A stretch of DNA of 64,000 nucleotides from the NCBI GenBank assembly GCA_018266435.1, contig JAFEAL010000002.1:124001-188000 (forward strand), written 5' to 3'. The notes under the pieces were generated by a model that had not been told where the DNA came from, did not search any database, and saw only the letters and a list, made by a program, of their open reading frames with translations. Position 1 is the first letter of the stretch. Each line of letters opens with the position of its first letter. Shown in pieces: positions 16,696 to 26,474 of this stretch. This DNA is from Bacteroidota bacterium. Its GTDB lineage: Bacteria; Bacteroidota; Bacteroidia; Cytophagales; Cyclobacteriaceae. Made by a program: the position numbers and the translations under genes.

Positions 16696-19383
16696 TCAAT
16701 TCAAAGTATCATTGAGCTCTGCTGCAGGCGGTTGAAAATACCTAATTGCTCTGGCTACATTAAAGTAATTCAGCAGTGTTTTTAAGAATCCATTTTTTTT
16801 GTGAATGGCTGGGCCAACTTCTTTGGCAAAGCGGTTCAAGTGTGTTTGATCTTCATCGCTCCAGTTTTTGGAAGAATACTTTAATCGCAAATACATCTGC
16901 ATAAAGCCGGCAAAATGAATGGATAATGCCGGGTCAATTTTCTTCCCGGCATATTCTAACGGGGTTTCTGTTTCTCGTTCTATCCCCGACATGTGAAAAC
17001 GGTACAGGGCCAATTGGTAAACCTGATCGGCTTTGGTTGTTCCTTGTTTAGCAAATGCCAACCGGGTAAACCGATAGAGCAGATATATTAGTGGAAATAA
17101 TAACAAAAGCAACAGGGCAGAACCAAGTGTTATACTCCCCACCCAAGCAATATCTTTCAGCGTGATATTCTTTCCGGTCTCTTTGTTTTTCTTTTTAGCG
17201 GTGTCATTTTTCTTCGTGCCATTTTCTTTTCCACGAATATGAATTTCGTCTGCAATAACAGGTGAAGGAAATCCTTCCACCTGAGTTTCGATGGTTACAC
17301 CTTGATGAGGTTGCGGAATAGTTTTGGCTTCGTCTTTGTACGAAACAATAATGAGTGAATCGCCCGGCTTGATGGCAGCAAGTGTTGTATCGCGTTTGTT
17401 ATACAGCACGCGGCACAATGAAGCATCTACCGGGCGGGTAAATGTTTTATTCAGGCTGTACGGTGTGTTTTGAAAAATTAAATTCTTGAATGACGCCACC
17501 AGTTGTTTTTTGGTCAGGTCTACAGATTCCGCTTTTGCACTGAGCACCAGCCAGGGCTCGGGCGGAGGAAGCGGAGGAGTGCCATCAGGCTTCGGTGCGC
17601 TTTGCTGATCTTCGTTGCCAATGGTCATGTCAAAATCCATCCACCCGTATTCAGGAAAATATACCTGGGTCCAGGCGTGTGCCTGGCTGGCATAAAACCA
17701 ATACCAGCCTTTATTTTTGTCGCTGCGGTTGATGGTTGCAAAGCCAGTGGTAAAGCGTGTGGGCACGCCCAGTGCACGCAACATAAACAGTGATGCCCCC
17801 GCATAATAGGTGCAATAGCCTGTGTGTGTTTTGAACAAGAAATCGTACAACATCTTTGAGCTGGGAATGTTGGGATCATCGATGGAGCCGGCCCGCAGCG
17901 AGTAACGGAATATACGTTTGCCGTTTTCGTTACGCTTCAAAAAGAAATCACGCACAGCCAGCACTTTATCTACCGGCCTCGCCTCTTTTGAAGATATACT
18001 GAATGCCAGCTTTGAAATGGAATCATAAATTTTTCCAGAAGGATATTCGGTATAGTACGTTAGAAATTCAGAATCTACTTTCTTATAATTTTTAATTTTT
18101 CTCAACTCTTCATAGCGTTGTTCTTGAATTTTTTCCAGCATGGGGCTGGCCGAAATGTTGTAAACAAAATAGGCATTGTTCAGTTCAGAAGTGAACGAAA
18201 ACGTTTTATAAGCCGACAGAAATGTTTTTTGAAAATCCTTTTCGACCGGAATAGTTTGAATGTGAAAAGCACTGGACGGGCTGAGTACCGCATGTTTCCA
18301 CGTGTTTTCAGAAAGGTAAATACTGGCTTCGGTGATCTTGCGAAATTTGTCAGCCTGTGATTTACGAATGATGGAAGTATCGGTAAACGAGTAATACATC
18401 GGCAGCCGGGCTGGGTCTACTTCCATCTCGTCAAACGAAGGAATGTTAACATCGCGGGTGAAACTTTCTTTCACCGGGTCGTAGCGCGTGAGGTAATGGT
18501 AAACAAAATACAGCGGGGCAGGCGAGCCATCAGGGAAATAATTTTCGAGTTTACTGCAAAACATGAGTTTGTCTGACGAACTCATTTTGGAATTTACCCG
18601 CATGGTATCTTTCAGGCGATAGCCATCATCTGTTTTTTCCATCAACCCGTTGCGGTCATCATAATTGTTCTTGTTATTATTTCCGCTGCCGTCTTTTCCT
18701 TTAGCTCCACGGGCTGCCAGCTCTTTTTCTGCGGCTTTTAAATTGCCGCTGAATAAATTTTCAGTGATGATCAGAGCCAACAAAATGAGCAACGCAAATA
18801 AGCTGACCCGAATTAAAAATTTTTTTGATTTTTTAAAATCAATTTCAATCCGCTCGGTTAAAACCGGTGAAAGAAAAAGCATATATAATCCATAGACCAC
18901 CACGGGTGCAACATGAATCAGAATGTAGGAGAGACTCAGATCGATCGTATCTGAAACAGAGACAAGCGTAACCACTGCTATCAATCCAAAAAGGATAAAG
19001 TGAGCCCACCGGATTTTTGCTAACAGAAGACCGAATAACCAGCCTATGACAAATAATGTTGAATATAATTGAAACCGTGCCGAAGCATAGAACACATCAA
19101 ATTCTCCCGGAAGCCGACTGATGATGCGCTCTACAAACCAATAAAACAACCATAAAATGATGAGTGAAATAACCCATCGCGCACCGTAATAATAAAGTGC
19201 GTAAGCGAGAATAATACCTACTGAAAAATAAATACTTTGGTTGACAATGCCCGTATTGAGTGCCGTGTATGAAAAGTTGACAAACCGAAGGGTGATGTAC
19301 CCGATCACAATGGTGGGAATGACCACCAGTACCTGCCGGATGAGCAACTGTTTAAACTTGTCGCTTGTAAAAAAATCTTTCAT
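16696..19383 (-). CDS. Membrane transglutaminase-like protein (TgpA type)
   Basis: I chose the ATG at 19383, because it gives an ATGA overlap with the DUF58 stop; an ATG three codons upstream (19392) is also possible. The protein (895 residues) has about six N-terminal membrane helices (to about 210). A large periplasmic region with a transglutaminase core follows. The catalytic triad is visible as Cys in HTGYCTYYAGAS (about 520), His in SQAHAWTQVYFPEYGW (about 570) and Asp in WMDFDMT (about 585). One more helix near 755 precedes a DUF4129-like cytoplasmic tail. It is probably a protease or crosslinker acting on envelope proteins. Confidence 0.85.
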   Translation of the reverse strand: MKDFFTSDKFKQLLIRQVLVVIPTIVIGYITLRFVNFSYTALNTGIVNQSIYFSVGIILAYALYYYGARWVISLIILWLFYWFVERIISRLPGEFDVFYASARFQLYSTLFVIGWLFGLLLAKIRWAHFILFGLIAVVTLVSVSDTIDLSLSYILIHVAPVVVYGLYMLFLSPVLTERIEIDFKKSKKFLIRVSLFALLILLALIITENLFSGNLKAAEKELAARGAKGKDGSGNNNKNNYDDRNGLMEKTDDGYRLKDTMRVNSKMSSSDKLMFCSKLENYFPDGSPAPLYFVYHYLTRYDPVKESFTRDVNIPSFDEMEVDPARLPMYYSFTDTSIIRKSQADKFRKITEASIYLSENTWKHAVLSPSSAFHIQTIPVEKDFQKTFLSAYKTFSFTSELNNAYFVYNISASPMLEKIQEQRYEELRKIKNYKKVDSEFLTYYTEYPSGKIYDSISKLAFSISSKEARPVDKVLAVRDFFLKRNENGKRIFRYSLRAGSIDDPNIPSSKMLYDFLFKTHTGYCTYYAGASLFMLRALGVPTRFTTGFATINRSDKNKGWYWFYASQAHAWTQVYFPEYGWMDFDMTIGNEDQQSAPKPDGTPPLPPPEPWLVLSAKAESVDLTKKQLVASFKNLIFQNTPYSLNKTFTRPVDASLCRVLYNKRDTTLAAIKPGDSLIIVSYKDEAKTIPQPHQGVTIETQVEGFPSPVIADEIHIRGKENGTKKNDTAKKKNKETGKNITLKDIAWVGSITLGSALLLLLLFPLIYLLYRFTRLAFAKQGTTKADQVYQLALYRFHMSGIERETETPLEYAGKKIDPALSIHFAGFMQMYLRLKYSSKNWSDEDQTHLNRFAKEVGPAIHKKNGFLKTLLNYFNVARAIRYFQPPAAELNDTLN

Positions 19384-20777
19384 CTCTTCCATTCAATCCG
19401 ATCGGTTAGCCAGGTGTTGTCGCGTTGCCGAATGGCTTCTTGAATAGCCTCTTCATTTTTAATTAAATTTTTTCTCAATGATGAAATCAGCCACGACTGA
19501 CGCAGGTTGTCAGTTGGGCTTTTTTCAGGACGGAAAAAAATATTTTTCATCGAAATTTTAAAAGGTGATGCAATTGCAGATGAAAGTTTTACGATGACTA
19601 ACGGAATAGCGGCAGGCAAGTTGCGCACCAGTGTTTCAATTTCTTCAGCCAGAACTAACGAAGACACACATACAAAGGCGGCCTTGTTATAATTGACAAA
19701 TGCTGTTGATGTAATTTTGTTTTGCCAAGATGAGGCGGTAATTTGAAATAACTCCATTTTTTTGTCTCCCACTCCTGCCAATTTGGGGATTTCCTGATCA
19801 TGCGGAAGGCGTACTTGAAATTCGTTTTGCTGCAATGCCTCGAGCAGGTTTCTTACCCGGTCTTTATAAATGTTGAGCAACTCTTTTTCAAAAGCTCCTT
19901 CCTTCATCTCCAGGCCATGAAAGAAACTCACATAAAAATACAAATGCGAAGCATAGGGATCTTTAATTTCAGGAATACGCACCACCAGCTCACCGCTTTT
20001 GGCGTAAATTTTCCAAACGATACGCTGGATATTATCACCTGATTCATATTCCTTGTAATTCATGTATTCGCCCTCTACCCGCTTGGGCACATCAATCCTG
20101 TACTTTTGTTCTTCGGTGCTGTGTGGATTGGATTTGATCGCCTGAGGGTCGAGCGAAAGCGGGAGTGTATAAAGTTGCTGAGTAAAAGGAATGGTAACAG
20201 GAAGCGAGATCAACCCAAACATATCACAAAATGAAAGCAGTATAAATTGTACATCGTAAATACCACGATCGTGGAGCAACGTTTGTCCTGCGCCTTTGAT
20301 TGTATCGCGCCAAAGGTGCCTTGGCTTAGTAATGTTAGAATCCAGAATGATTGCGTCTGAAATTTGCTGCCCGGCAAATACCAGCCTCGCACGAATGGTG
20401 CCAAGCAAAGGCCTCAATACCGAGCCACTCAACATGACCGAAACCAAAACCCAGCCGGCTTCAGCTTTTTGCCCATCGCCAAATTTTACCTGCAGGTTTG
20501 CTTTTTTTTTCAGAGCTGTTTGAAAATAAATCCAAACTGAAAAAGTGGTAATCACGCTAAACGTAAACAATCCAAAAATGGTCCATTGCGCCAGCCACAA
20601 AAATTCACGCATAACCAGCCACAGGTTAGAATCATCCTGACCGTACTCATTCTTCAGCCAGCGGCTTATGACCCAAATCACGATCAGGGCAAAAATGAAT
20701 TGCCAGCGAACACCCACCCACTTCAGCCAGTAGGATGATGCTTTGATTGTCGTTGAAAGAGAAATGGTTTTGTTCAT
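19380..20777 (-). CDS. DUF58-domain membrane protein
   Basis: The 465-residue protein starts MNKTISLSTTIKASS. Two membrane helices lie at about 24-41 and 52-80. The DUF58 signature is at about 235-260: YKEYESGDNIQRIVWKIYAK followed by SGELVVRIPE. The C-terminal part is an incomplete vWA-like fold. DUF58 proteins pair with MoxR ATPases and transglutaminases, exactly the genes that follow, and their joint function is thought to be assembly or quality control of envelope complexes. It is the first gene of the operon. Confidence 0.85.
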   Translation of the reverse strand: MNKTISLSTTIKASSYWLKWVGVRWQFIFALIVIWVISRWLKNEYGQDDSNLWLVMREFLWLAQWTIFGLFTFSVITTFSVWIYFQTALKKKANLQVKFGDGQKAEAGWVLVSVMLSGSVLRPLLGTIRARLVFAGQQISDAIILDSNITKPRHLWRDTIKGAGQTLLHDRGIYDVQFILLSFCDMFGLISLPVTIPFTQQLYTLPLSLDPQAIKSNPHSTEEQKYRIDVPKRVEGEYMNYKEYESGDNIQRIVWKIYAKSGELVVRIPEIKDPYASHLYFYVSFFHGLEMKEGAFEKELLNIYKDRVRNLLEALQQNEFQVRLPHDQEIPKLAGVGDKKMELFQITASSWQNKITSTAFVNYNKAAFVCVSSLVLAEEIETLVRNLPAAIPLVIVKLSSAIASPFKISMKNIFFRPEKSPTDNLRQSWLISSLRKNLIKNEEAIQEAIRQRDNTWLTDRIEWKR

Positions 20778-20865
20778 AACTTAAATACGCTACAAGAAAA
20801 GAAATTTGATTCAAAGTTTCATCTTCAATTTGAAATCTTGAATTTTGAATCTTGAATGTAACCCC

Positions 20866-21696
20866 ATGCACTACACCCGCTTAAAAGTAACTTGCCATTC
20901 TGCTTTTTCAGAAATTTTGATTGCCGAACTGGCTGAAGCCGGATTTGATTCCTTCCTTGAAACGGACGAAGGGTTTGAAGCGTATGTAGAAAATGAACAA
21001 TTTGATGTTCACCGGTTTTCTGAGATTAAAAAAAAGTACAGTCATGTTTCACCGCTTAGCTTTTTTCAAGATCGGGTTGCCAGGCAAAACTGGAATGAAG
21101 CCTGGGAAAAAAATGTAGACCCGATCATTGTAGAAGATACCTGTTTGGTACGGGCTGAGTTTCATCAAATCGAAAAAAAATATCCTTACGAAATCATCAT
21201 CACACCCAAAATGTCGTTTGGCACCGGCCATCACCAAACCACTCACTTGATGCTGAAAACCATGATGCATTTCGATCATAAAAACAAAACCGTGATGGAT
21301 GCCGGTTGCGGCACGGCTATTTTGTCAATTATGGCTTCAAAACTTGGTGCTAAAACAATCGAAGCTTTTGATATTGATGAGTGGAGCGTCATCAACGGAA
21401 AAGAAAATGCAGAAATAAATGCCTGCCCCAACATTACCATCCGGCAAGGAAAAATTGCTGAATTAAATTTTAAATCCAGTTTTGATATTGTGCTGGCCAA
21501 CATCAACCGGAATATTTTATTGGATGAAATGCAACAGTACGCGCAGGTTTTAAACCCGCTGGGCAAATTATTACTAAGTGGGTTTTACCAAAAGGATATA
21601 CCGGCATTGATAAGTGAAGCCGGAAAATTTAATCTGGCCGAAATCTTTCGCGATGAACGTGAAGAATGGGCAACCGTTTTGCTGGAGAAGAAATAA
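20866..21696 (+). CDS. prmA: Ribosomal protein L11 methyltransferase
   Basis: The ATG at 20866 (MHYTRLKVTCHSAF) gives 276 residues. The N-terminal L11-binding domain is about 1-90. The catalytic domain carries ITPKMSFGTGHHQTTHL, a PrmA hallmark. Motif I is VMDAGCGTAILSIMA (about 142-156), motif II is AFDIDEWSV, and motif IV is IVLANINRNIL (the PrmA-type N-x-N/L motif). It trimethylates ribosomal protein L11 at several amino groups. It is divergent from the DUF58 operon. Confidence 0.93.
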   Translation: MHYTRLKVTCHSAFSEILIAELAEAGFDSFLETDEGFEAYVENEQFDVHRFSEIKKKYSHVSPLSFFQDRVARQNWNEAWEKNVDPIIVEDTCLVRAEFHQIEKKYPYEIIITPKMSFGTGHHQTTHLMLKTMMHFDHKNKTVMDAGCGTAILSIMASKLGAKTIEAFDIDEWSVINGKENAEINACPNITIRQGKIAELNFKSSFDIVLANINRNILLDEMQQYAQVLNPLGKLLLSGFYQKDIPALISEAGKFNLAEIFRDEREEWATVLLEKK

Positions 21697-21789
21697 ACAG
21701 CTTCAACCCTCGTTTTATTTTCGCTACCCTACTCCATTTCATATTAGAACTTTCGCCAATAATTTCCGAACTTTCACGCCTTTATTCTT

Positions 21790-24700
21790 GTGAAAAAGAG
21801 CGCGTTACATATTTTTCTTTGCATTGGCTTTTTCAGTTTACAGGCTCAAACCGATAACACCCTACTGGCTTTTCAAGACAGCGTGCGGGTGTCGCTGGAA
21901 AACACTAAAAGTATTGAAGCCTCAACAATAGGCGATGCGTTTGGCACCGTTTGGATGAGCCTAAGCCCTGACCAGCAGATGACCGTTCGCAAGCAAGTGA
22001 AGTTGATGAAGAAAAAAGGCTACCGCACTCAGCCACATTTTATTAACTATTATGGCGCCCTGGTGGCAGGCGTAAATGTGGAGAAGATGGATTTGACCCG
22101 GATGACAGAATTTTTAACAATAGCCGGCAAAGTCATTCAGCGCGACAACAACATACAAGCCAATTATTTTTTCCAACTCACCCGCGATTTTTTTGAACAT
22201 CATGCCTTGCGCTACGAAAAATTTTTCAGGTTGCGCATTTCAGACGATGATTATTCATTTGAATTTCTTGAACCCAAACCGGCAGACACTACCGCTGCAG
22301 CGTATGACCCCAAAGCCGATTCCATTTTAAATACCCTTCCACAATGGCAAAAGCCGGTCAAACAACCGGAAGTAGTTGGCCCAGCAATCGTGTTTAACAA
22401 AGCAAGTTTAATTTTTATTACTTCGTTTGACTCAGCCTTGCTAAAAAATACCAAAGGCATTTTTTCGTTGCGCAACCGTCTGTTTGTAGGCGAAGGGGGT
22501 TCGTTTAGCTGGGCACCTGCCGGGCTGAGTGCCGATTCGGTCTACTATGAATTTAATAAGTACAATTTCAAAACAAACGAACCTTCATTTTCTGCAGCTC
22601 AGGGCAAGCTGATGTATGTTGGTAAAATTGCCGGCAAAGTGCCCGGGCTGTTTGAGTTTCGAAGTATCAAACACAAAACCAAAAAGGAAGCTGTCTTTCC
22701 CCGCTTCAAATCGTATGAAAGCAACATTTCCTTGTTAGGATTTAGTGACAAAAACCTGAAGTACACAGGAGGATTCGGGCTGGAAGGTTCTGCTGTTACA
22801 AGCAACTCGGCCGACAATAAACCGGCAACCATTGAGGTAATGGGTGTGTCTGACAAAAAATTTAAAGCCGAAAGCCAGTTATTTTTCTTCCGTGACTCAA
22901 GCATCATGTCAAACGATGCGCGGATTGTGATTTTTCAGGGGAATGATTCAATCGTTCATCCGTCTATGAGTTTGCGATACCATTATGCCCGCCAGCAATT
23001 GTCGCTCAATAAAAATAAAACAGCTTTGCGCAGGGCTCCGTTTTCTTCCTCCTATTTCGGAATAGATTTTACGGCCGATGAAGCTGATTGGGATTTAAAA
23101 TCTGACAGTATTAATTTTTCTATTTACGGCAGCGGTAAAGTAGCTCCGATGGTCATCGAATCGCAGGATTATTATGACCCAGATGATTTTAGGCAACTGC
23201 GCAACCCGGGATTTGATTTTAATCCGCTGATTGTGGTCGTAAATTATGCACAGACCAATAATGTGCGCGATTTTTCAGTGTATGAACTGGCCTCAAAAAG
23301 TATAACGGCAGGCTCAGCCAAGATGGCGGCTGATTTTCTTTCACAAAAAGGAATGATCGATTATGACCCGCGAACCGGCAAAATTCATGTCAAAGAAAAG
23401 GCTATTCACTTTTTAGAATCTGCAAGGGGCAAAGCGGATTATGATAACATGAAAATTCATTCTTTGGCCGACACAGTAGTCAACGCCACCATCAATCTTA
23501 AAAAAAATAATATGGTGGTGCATGGCGTAGATGAATTTAAGATCAGCGATTCACTAAACGTAGTAGTAAAGCCCGACAGCAGCAGCATTACGTTTTTACA
23601 CAACCGCGATGTAAAATTCAAAGGAACCATCAATGCGGGAAATTTTGAAATCACTGGCAAAGATTTCATGCTGAAGTACGACAGTTTTTTTGTCAACCTC
23701 AACCACATAGATTCCATCCGGTTTTATGTGACCGAAAAAAATGGCGTGCGCAGACGGGTAAACAACTCAATGGTGGGAGCTGACTCCACGGCTGCAGCAG
23801 CCGGAGGGCTACAAGCCTCGGCTAATAAAACTTCAGGCACGTTGTTCATTAATATGCCCAACAACAAGGCAGGTAAAATTAAGTATCCTAATTTTCCCAG
23901 GCTCGATGCCTCGGCAGGTGGTGTAATTTATTTTGACCGCAAAGAAGTGTTGGATGGAGCCTATGACCGCTCAGTATTTTTTGTAGTACCACCATTTAAA
24001 CTCGACAGTCTGAATGATGCCGACCCGGCTTCTATCAATTTTGATGGCACCTTCGTTTCCAGCGGCATGTTTCCCAACTTCAAAGAGAAACTCCATACCA
24101 TGCCCGACAAATCGCTCGGCTTTACTCATGCGGTACCCAAATCGGGATATAAAATGTACAATACCGATTCTAAATTTTTTGGTGGCTTGAACATGGACAA
24201 TGCGGGTCTTCGCGCAGCCGGAAAAATTGAGTACCTGGCAGCTACCGTTGAGTCAGGAGATTTTACGCTTTATCCCGATTCGGTTTTGGCTAAAGGAAAT
24301 GTGGGAGAAATAAAAGAGAAGCAAATCGGGAGTATCAATTTTCCACAAGTAACCTTTACTGACTATCAAATGAAATGGTACCCCAAACAGGATAAGTTTA
24401 AAGTGAAAAACCTGAGGGAGCCATTTTCACTGTACCAAAAAACAGCTTCACTCAAAGGCAATATTACCGTATCAAAAAAAGGAGTAACCGGCAGCGGAAG
24501 GTTGAGTACGCGCGGGTCTGAAGTGATTTCGCGCGACCTGAGTTTTTCATCCAAAGACTTTGGTGCCCGTCATGCACGCTTTGAAGTAAAAACAGGAAAC
24601 CCCGACAAACCCGCATTGACCGGAAAAGATGTACGCCTGAAATTTGACCTGACCAAAAATGTAGCTACCATCAATCCTGAACAGGAAGGTGTAGCCGCTA

Positions 24701-26460
24701 TTGACTTTCCTTATGCGCAATTTAAAACATCTATACCTCAGGCTAATTGGGATTTGACCACACAAAAAATTGTCATGACCAAAGCAGCCAATGTGCCCTT
24801 AGAAAATTCCTATTTCTACACTACCCGGAAAGAGTTGGATTCACTGCGCTTCAATGCCGAAAAAGCAGAATATGATATTCAATTGCAACAATTAAAAGTA
24901 AGCGGCATCCCCTACATCGTAGTAGCTGATGCCAAAATCACTCCGCAAAATAATGAAGTACTCATTTTAGAGAATGCCAAAATAGGCCAGTTGAAAAATA
25001 CCACCATCGTGCTGGATACCCTCAACGGATACCACCGCCTGACACAAGGTGTGGTGGACATCATTTCGCGAAAAGAATTTTCGGGGTATGCCACTTACCA
25101 ATATGTCAATGCCGCCAACGATACGTTTGCTATCAAAATGACAGATTTTCACCTGGAGCCCATTGCCGACAATGGCAAAAGAAAACGGAGAGGAAACGCC
25201 ACCCAGCAAACCGTGGCCAACGGAGCGGTGATCGACAAAGACAAAATTCTGGTAGCTCCTCGTATTTTTTACAAAGGAGATATGGTGATGTATGCCACAC
25301 GGCCCGCCCTGCAGTTGAAAGGTTTTATTAAACTCGACCTCAGGAAAATAAAAAACTACGACACCTGGATAGCCTATGACCAAAGCGGTGATGAGAAAGA
25401 AATTTTTCTGGACTTTGACCATTCGGTAACTGAATCGGGGCACAAGGTAGAGGCCGGCTTACACTTTGCTGCTGACAATAGTTTGTACATCACATTTGTA
25501 TCCGATAAAAAGGATGAAGGCGATGACGATTTCTTTTTGCCCAGCGGCTCTCTTTACTTCGATAAAGAAAGTGGCGAGTTTAAAATCGAAAACCGAAAAA
25601 AAGCTTCGGGTGAAAACCTGGAAGGAAAAGTATTCAACTACAATGAAGATAAGCAAGAAGTGAAGTTTGAAGGCCCCGTTACTTTTTTTAAAGGGACTAC
25701 TGATTTTAACCTGGCGGCCAGCTCCATCGGTTCGGGAAATATGGAAAACAATGAGATAAAAATGAACTCACTCTTGCTGGCTAACATCAAGCTTCCTCTT
25801 GCCGCGTATCAGATGATGGCCTTTAACCTACAAGAAGTCATTAAAAACGAAGGCGCCAACGAGGGGCTGGGCGACCAAACAGAATTGCTGTACAAGATTG
25901 CCAACCTGATCGGAGAAAAAGCAGCCCGCGATTATGAGCAAAAATCACAACAAGCCTATACCTCATTGGCCACCGTGCCGCGCCTCGCAGCTGATATGGG
26001 TTTCTCCAATGTCAACTTCAAATGGTCGCAGGGAAACAAAGCATTTTATAACGAAGGTCAAATTGGCATAAGCCACATTGGCAAGAACGATATCAACGGT
26101 GCGTTCGAAGGATTTATGGAAATACGCAAAAATGAAGACGGCTCACCCGTGTTTCATGTTTTTTTTAAGGCTTCACCCGATGCCTGGTATTATTTTGGCT
26201 ACGAAGACAACCGGCTGATGGTGCAGTCGTCCAATCAGTTATTTAATGATTTGATTGCCAAAAAAACCAATGCCAGCAAAGCCAAGGTTGGCGAACTGGT
26301 TTTCATACCCGGAAGCAATGAAGAGACACTGGCCTGGGTTAATAAATTCCGGTTACAGTATTATGGATTGGAAGCCCCCTATGATCTGAACAGCGGCACC
26401 AATTCAGCCAAAAAGAAAGACAAGAAAAAAGACGACAAAAAAGAAGATGACGGATTTTAA
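21790..26460 (+). CDS. Very large exported protein of unknown function (1556 residues)
   Basis: The start is GTG at 21790, directly followed by a signal peptide (MKKSALHIFLCIGFFSLQAQ); no ATG in frame gives a better one. The rest lacks membrane helices and is dominated by beta-strand-like alternation with many Gly, Asp, Asn and Lys residues. Repeated short phrases resemble parallel beta-solenoid rungs (for example KGTINAGNFEITGKDFMLKY and ATVESGDFTLYPDSVLAKG). The C-terminus ends in a Lys/Asp/Glu tail after NSGTNSAKK. I do not recognise a catalytic motif. It is a single-copy gene between prmA and gpmI and may be an envelope scaffold. It could also be a secreted matrix protein, but no C-terminal sorting domain is seen. 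Confidence 0.75.
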   Translation: MKKSALHIFLCIGFFSLQAQTDNTLLAFQDSVRVSLENTKSIEASTIGDAFGTVWMSLSPDQQMTVRKQVKLMKKKGYRTQPHFINYYGALVAGVNVEKMDLTRMTEFLTIAGKVIQRDNNIQANYFFQLTRDFFEHHALRYEKFFRLRISDDDYSFEFLEPKPADTTAAAYDPKADSILNTLPQWQKPVKQPEVVGPAIVFNKASLIFITSFDSALLKNTKGIFSLRNRLFVGEGGSFSWAPAGLSADSVYYEFNKYNFKTNEPSFSAAQGKLMYVGKIAGKVPGLFEFRSIKHKTKKEAVFPRFKSYESNISLLGFSDKNLKYTGGFGLEGSAVTSNSADNKPATIEVMGVSDKKFKAESQLFFFRDSSIMSNDARIVIFQGNDSIVHPSMSLRYHYARQQLSLNKNKTALRRAPFSSSYFGIDFTADEADWDLKSDSINFSIYGSGKVAPMVIESQDYYDPDDFRQLRNPGFDFNPLIVVVNYAQTNNVRDFSVYELASKSITAGSAKMAADFLSQKGMIDYDPRTGKIHVKEKAIHFLESARGKADYDNMKIHSLADTVVNATINLKKNNMVVHGVDEFKISDSLNVVVKPDSSSITFLHNRDVKFKGTINAGNFEITGKDFMLKYDSFFVNLNHIDSIRFYVTEKNGVRRRVNNSMVGADSTAAAAGGLQASANKTSGTLFINMPNNKAGKIKYPNFPRLDASAGGVIYFDRKEVLDGAYDRSVFFVVPPFKLDSLNDADPASINFDGTFVSSGMFPNFKEKLHTMPDKSLGFTHAVPKSGYKMYNTDSKFFGGLNMDNAGLRAAGKIEYLAATVESGDFTLYPDSVLAKGNVGEIKEKQIGSINFPQVTFTDYQMKWYPKQDKFKVKNLREPFSLYQKTASLKGNITVSKKGVTGSGRLSTRGSEVISRDLSFSSKDFGARHARFEVKTGNPDKPALTGKDVRLKFDLTKNVATINPEQEGVAAIDFPYAQFKTSIPQANWDLTTQKIVMTKAANVPLENSYFYTTRKELDSLRFNAEKAEYDIQLQQLKVSGIPYIVVADAKITPQNNEVLILENAKIGQLKNTTIVLDTLNGYHRLTQGVVDIISRKEFSGYATYQYVNAANDTFAIKMTDFHLEPIADNGKRKRRGNATQQTVANGAVIDKDKILVAPRIFYKGDMVMYATRPALQLKGFIKLDLRKIKNYDTWIAYDQSGDEKEIFLDFDHSVTESGHKVEAGLHFAADNSLYITFVSDKKDEGDDDFFLPSGSLYFDKESGEFKIENRKKASGENLEGKVFNYNEDKQEVKFEGPVTFFKGTTDFNLAASSIGSGNMENNEIKMNSLLLANIKLPLAAYQMMAFNLQEVIKNEGANEGLGDQTELLYKIANLIGEKAARDYEQKSQQAYTSLATVPRLAADMGFSNVNFKWSQGNKAFYNEGQIGISHIGKNDINGAFEGFMEIRKNEDGSPVFHVFFKASPDAWYYFGYEDNRLMVQSSNQLFNDLIAKKTNASKAKVGELVFIPGSNEETLAWVNKFRLQYYGLEAPYDLNSGTNSAKKKDKKKDDKKEDDGF

Positions 26461-26474
26461 ATTTACAACCCACG

